From the NCBI GenBank assembly GCA_965222175.1, contig OZ244938.1:2170001-2234000 (forward strand): a DNA stretch of 64,000 nucleotides, written 5' to 3'. The notes beneath the pieces were generated by a model. That model was given only the letters and a program-made list of their open reading frames with translations, searched no databases and was not told where the DNA came from. Source of the stretch: NORP240 sp965222175. Its GTDB lineage: Bacteria > Pseudomonadota > Gammaproteobacteria > Pseudomonadales > Pseudohongiellaceae. The translations under genes and the position numbers were made by a program. Below, piece by piece: positions 60,494-64,000 of this stretch (positions are counted from its first letter, which is position 1; each line of letters opens with the position of its first letter).

Positions 60494-63400
60494 TTAAAGC
60501 CAGGTGCCTTCATAAAACGGCGACGGCACCCTCGGATAAGCACGATAGACATGCCGGAAAACATTCTCTGATCTGGTCTCCACATCCGCCTCGGTATAAC
60601 TCTCAACCGGCAGGCCGGTTTCGTCACTCCACAGAAAATCACGAATTGCAGCGCGAACGGCATCTCGAGTGGCTTCCTTGTCACGCCAGTGATCAATGCG
60701 GAGCTTCTTGGTCTTCAGCTTCTCCAGCAGCTCGACAGCCACCGCCTTGATGCGTTTGATTTCCGCAGTGGAAAGATCGGGCTTCTTAAGCAGATCGAAT
60801 ATCGCTAGTGACTCCTCATCCAGCCCTTCGCGAATGGCGCGGTGCTCTTCTTCGTCGAGATCCTGAACAAGGCTGAACAATGCCTCGAAGGTCCTCTCGA
60901 TGGTCGCCCGGTCTTTCTCGCGGTTGTACTCGGTTACGATCTGTTCGTAGTGCTGCTGGAAGTCGGTGCGCAGCGGGTTTTGCTGTAACAGCCGTTGCAG
61001 TCTCTGCTCCACGGCCTGGCGAAGACTCTGGACGGTAGTATTTTTTCTCGGGCTGCGCTCGAACTCTCGGCGCAAGCGGTCGAAATCGATTTTGCTGATG
61101 TCATAGAGTTTTTCTTCCTCATCCGGCGAGGGCTCGCGCACTCCGATCGCCTCATCGACTACCCCGTGCAGTTGCCGAATGATATCCGTGATATCGGCCT
61201 GCTCGCGATCCTGTTGCAGGCTCTTGTAGACGATGTTGATCGCATCCCGATCAGCGCGGTGGGCATTCACACCTTGGGCGTTGATACAGGCCTTGAACTT
61301 CTTGAAGACCTCGCGGCACATAACTTCAAAACGTTTGCGGCTCTCGTCGTTCTCGTTGGCCGCCTCTTTACACGCCACGATGGCAGCATTGCGCTCGAAG
61401 CCAGTCTTCTGAATGACGCCATCGAGTGTGGCGTTCCGATCTTCCAGGAACGCCCGCACAAGGACGATGGCCTCGGCCAGATCCGCCAGTAACTCTTCTT
61501 CCGGTCTGGCCGGATCGGTTTCGCCACCCTCGCCTTCCGGCAGCATCCCGGCGAAAGTCGCCAGGGCCTTGCGCAGGTGTTTGAGGATGCCACAGTAGTC
61601 TACGATCAGGCCGTTGTTCTTGCCCTCGTTTACGCGGTTGGCGCGGGCGATGGCCTGCATCAGCGTGTGTGCCTTGAGGGGTTTGTCGAGGTAGAGGGTT
61701 GAAAGGCTCGGCACATCAAAGCCAGTCAGCCACATGGCGCAGACGATGGCCACCCGCAATGGGTGCTCCCCTGCCTTGAAGGCATCATCCAACGCCAGGG
61801 TCTGCATATTGCGGTACTCGGGTTTCGCGCGCATCGACTCGGGCAGGTCGATGCCTTCTTTCATCAGCCGGCGGTGCGGGGTGATGTCCAGGTCCCACTT
61901 GCGGAACTTGTCCACCTCGCCCTGCTCCTCGCTGACCACCACCGCCATGCGGGTCTCGCGCATCCAGTCGAGCTGACGACGGCGGAACAGTTCCTCCTGT
62001 TCGTCGGCGATTGATGTCAGTGCTTTCTCCAACTCGCGGATACGTTCCTGCCAGTAGAATTCGATCAGGCGGTGCATGCGCACGCAGGTTACCTTGTCGA
62101 TACAGACTAACATCGCCTTGCCGGTCTCCCAGGCGGTCGCGTAATGCTGCACGAAATCGCGCGCCACCTGGTCGAGCCGCTTGTCAGCGGTAATGATGTG
62201 ATAGTCGCGCTTGAGTTCCCGTTCCAGCCGCTGCTCGACATCGATGTTGTCGGTCTCCAGCTCCTCCAGCTTTTCGGCAATGCGTTCGTTAAGATCGCCG
62301 ACGGCCACGCCCAGCTTCTCGCCGCGGGCGTCGTAGTAGAGCGGCACGGTGGCATTGTCGTCCACTGCCCGCTGGAAATCGTAGGTGGAGACATACTCGC
62401 CGAACACCCGGCGCGTGATCTCGTCGTCCTTGAACAGCGGGGTGCCGGTAAAGCCGATGTAGCTGGCATTGGGCAGGGCGTTGCGCAGATTGAGCGCCAG
62501 CGTGCCGTACTGGGTACGGTGTGCCTCGTCGGTGATGACAATGATGTCGTCCCGCTCGCTATACGCCTGTTCCGGCTCCACCTTTTTGTTGAACTTCTGG
62601 ATCAGCGAAAACACGTAGGCCTTGGGCTGGGTCAGCAGCTCGTTCAGGTGATGGCCGCTGGCGGCACGGCATTGCTCCTGCTCGCTCACCACGCCGCAAT
62701 GGGCGAAGGTCTTGTAGATCTGGGTATCGAGATCATCGCGGTCGGTCAGCACCAGAAAGGTAAAGTTGCCGCCAAGCTTGCGGTGCACCTTGCGGGTGAA
62801 CATCACCATGGAATAGCTCTTGCCCGAACCCTGGGTGTGCCAGAACACCCCCAGTTTGCCCTGGCGCGCCTTGCGTTCGCTCACCGCTTCGATGGCGCGA
62901 TTGACACCCAGAAACTGGTGATTGCGGGCGATGATCTTCTTCGACTCGCCCGCGGACTCATCAAACAGAATAAAGTTCTCCACCAGATCGAGAAAATTGC
63001 GTTTCTCGCACACCCCCTTGAGCAGGGTCTCCATGTCTACCACGCCCGGCGCCTCCTCGGCCAGACGCTTCCAGTCGTTGAAATGTTCCCAGCGGCTGGT
63101 GATGGAACCGATCTTCGCCTGCTCACCATTACCGAACATCACAATCGCATTGTGGTGGAACGAGTGCGGGATGGTGTCGCGGTAGTCGGAGAAATTCTGC
63201 TCGAAGGCGGCCTTGAGATTCTTGTGCAGATTCTTGCACTCGATGAACAGTAGCGGCAGACCGTTGACGAAGCCGATGATATCCGCCCGCCGCCGATAGA
63301 GATCCCCTCGCACCCACAGCTCGCGCACACAGAGAAAATCGTTGTTGGTCGGCTCATCGAAATCGAACATGCGCAACCGCTGCCGCACCCGCTCACCTTT

Positions 63401-63733
63401 ATCGTTGCGGAAGGTGACCTGCACCCCGTCGCGCATTTGGCTGTACTTCTCCCGGTTGGTGGCGACCAGGGTCTGTGAAGCGACGGCGGTGGTAATCTGC
63501 CGCACCGCATCATCGTAAGCCGCAGCAGCGAGGCCCGGGTTTAGCGCCATCAGTTTTTCGCGCAATGGGCGCGTCAGCACCACCTCACGATCGGAAGCAC
63601 GGCCCAACAGACTGTCCAGCCCAAAGTCCTCGTTGTTGTAGGCATACACCGATCGCCAGCCGAGCTGCCGCTCCAGGTAGTCGGCGGTGGTCTGCTGGAC
63701 GAGGGTGTCTTCGGTGTAGGCGTTAGTATTCAT
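60494..63733 (-). CDS. hsdR: Type I restriction enzyme subunit R (HsdR)
   Basis: The ATP-driven translocase and endonuclease subunit of a type I restriction system, 1079 residues. The N-terminal nuclease motif is RADIIGFVNGLPLLFIECKN (D..ExK). The motor has Walker A VFWHTQGSGKSYSMVMF, the DEAH box IVITDEAHRTQYG, SYIGFTGTPLFKDD, and the second RecA half with VAIVCAMWLTGFDVPSLSTLYLDKPLKAHTLMQAIARANR. A long helical C-terminal part binds HsdM/HsdS. The methylase and specificity genes are not in the window and probably lie to the right. Confidence 0.93.
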   Translation of the reverse strand: MNTNAYTEDTLVQQTTADYLERQLGWRSVYAYNNEDFGLDSLLGRASDREVVLTRPLREKLMALNPGLAAAAYDDAVRQITTAVASQTLVATNREKYSQMRDGVQVTFRNDKGERVRQRLRMFDFDEPTNNDFLCVRELWVRGDLYRRRADIIGFVNGLPLLFIECKNLHKNLKAAFEQNFSDYRDTIPHSFHHNAIVMFGNGEQAKIGSITSRWEHFNDWKRLAEEAPGVVDMETLLKGVCEKRNFLDLVENFILFDESAGESKKIIARNHQFLGVNRAIEAVSERKARQGKLGVFWHTQGSGKSYSMVMFTRKVHRKLGGNFTFLVLTDRDDLDTQIYKTFAHCGVVSEQEQCRAASGHHLNELLTQPKAYVFSLIQKFNKKVEPEQAYSERDDIIVITDEAHRTQYGTLALNLRNALPNASYIGFTGTPLFKDDEITRRVFGEYVSTYDFQRAVDDNATVPLYYDARGEKLGVAVGDLNERIAEKLEELETDNIDVEQRLERELKRDYHIITADKRLDQVARDFVQHYATAWETGKAMLVCIDKVTCVRMHRLIEFYWQERIRELEKALTSIADEQEELFRRRQLDWMRETRMAVVVSEEQGEVDKFRKWDLDITPHRRLMKEGIDLPESMRAKPEYRNMQTLALDDAFKAGEHPLRVAIVCAMWLTGFDVPSLSTLYLDKPLKAHTLMQAIARANRVNEGKNNGLIVDYCGILKHLRKALATFAGMLPEGEGGETDPARPEEELLADLAEAIVLVRAFLEDRNATLDGVIQKTGFERNAAIVACKEAANENDESRKRFEVMCREVFKKFKACINAQGVNAHRADRDAINIVYKSLQQDREQADITDIIRQLHGVVDEAIGVREPSPDEEEKLYDISKIDFDRLRREFERSPRKNTTVQSLRQAVEQRLQRLLQQNPLRTDFQQHYEQIVTEYNREKDRATIERTFEALFSLVQDLDEEEHRAIREGLDEESLAIFDLLKKPDLSTAEIKRIKAVAVELLEKLKTKKLRIDHWRDKEATRDAVRAAIRDFLWSDETGLPVESYTEADVETRSENVFRHVYRAYPRVPSPFYEGTWL

Positions 63734-63748
63734 ATTAATCTTATACTG

Positions 63749-64000
63749 CTACAGATCACGCAGCCGAGGTTTCTCGAGCGTATCCAGGCAATCAGGCCAG
63801 ATAAGCTCTCTTTGTGAAAACACCTTAAAAAGCGTACTTCTCAATGTTATGGGAAGCGCTTCTCGAGCCGCATCCGCAAGAGCCGCTTTCAGTCGCTCTG
63901 CTAAATCTCTAAACTGTTCAAGCTCGATAACAAGATATTCGTCTGATGGATTGGCATTGTCCGTTACGCCAACGATCGGCCCCACGAACACCGGCAGTAT
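63749..64000 (-). CDS. Partial gene, unknown, N-terminus outside the window
   Basis: The frame is open to the window edge and gives at least 83 residues ending in LFKVFSQRELIWPDCLDTLEKPRLRDL. The middle, EYLVIELEQFRDLAERLKAALADAAREALPI, is helical. I do not recognise the family. It ends 15 bp before the hsdR start on the same strand, so it is probably part of the restriction operon, between hsdR and the expected hsdM/hsdS. Confidence 0.55.
   Translation of the reverse strand: MLPVFVGPIVGVTDNANPSDEYLVIELEQFRDLAERLKAALADAAREALPITLRSTLFKVFSQRELIWPDCLDTLEKPRLRDL

Overview
The window reads as a chromosomal segment of a GC-rich gammaproteobacterium. The left two thirds have the codon use and gene families of a free-living aerobe: CysB/CysH sulfur assimilation, ArgD, an ECF11 RpoE/ChrR pair, an AbgT carrier and periplasmic quinoprotein/cytochrome c genes. 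Three stretches look foreign: an AT-richer methyltransferase gene between inverted repeats (17.8-18.9 kb), an integron-type cassette array (44.3-48.4 kb), and the left end of a genomic island that runs off the right edge (58.0-64.0 kb). The species cannot be named from the sequence alone.

Layout. 0.2-3.0 kb: cysH, cysB and a divergent TSUP anion exporter. 3.4-13.4 kb: a cytosolic-type 5'-nucleotidase, a patatin lipase, msrA, argD, an exported epoxide hydrolase, an AbgT carrier, a 15-bp-period minisatellite, an exported beta-propeller and a small membrane protein. 14.06-15.6 kb: a fusion of a MerR-type DNA-binding domain, a PAS-like sensor and a class III adenylate cyclase, preceded by two palindromic operators. 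15.7-24.5 kb: chrR-rpoE and a lipid-modification operon (SnoaL-like, FAD oxidase, DUF1365, cyclopropane fatty acid synthase, DUF2878, chalcone-isomerase-like), probably the sigma factor's regulon. 24.7-31.9 kb: a type I secretion system whose ABC subunit has lost its ATPase motifs, convergent with a serralysin-like metalloprotease. 33.1-43.9 kb: a MoxR-like AAA ATPase, an ACR3 arsenite carrier, a periplasmic cytochrome c/PQQ dehydrogenase set, a propeller protein whose signal peptide is a hexanucleotide microsatellite, and an exported amidohydrolase.

44.3-48.4 kb: a cassette array with four attC sites and no integrase gene in the window (a CALIN). It holds membrane proteins, a HigBA pair whose toxin has an in-frame amber codon, a DUF4160/DUF2442 pair and a truncated toxin gene. 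An IS110-family element sits inside one attC site. Its upstream non-coding end carries segments matching both target half-sites and both element ends, in the order known for bridge RNAs. 48.6-57.7 kb: a tripartite RND efflux system, an EF-hand protein and a divergent two-component system. The promoter and first codons of the response regulator are duplicated, in decayed form, inside the efflux operon.

58.0-64.0 kb: a 23-bp tRNA 3'-end copy with repeated TGGCGTA motifs marks the left end of an island that carries an AbiE-type toxin-antitoxin pair and a type I restriction subunit HsdR.

The points most worth following are the MerR-PAS-cyclase fusion with its operators, and the IS110 element whose guide RNA appears to address attC sites.
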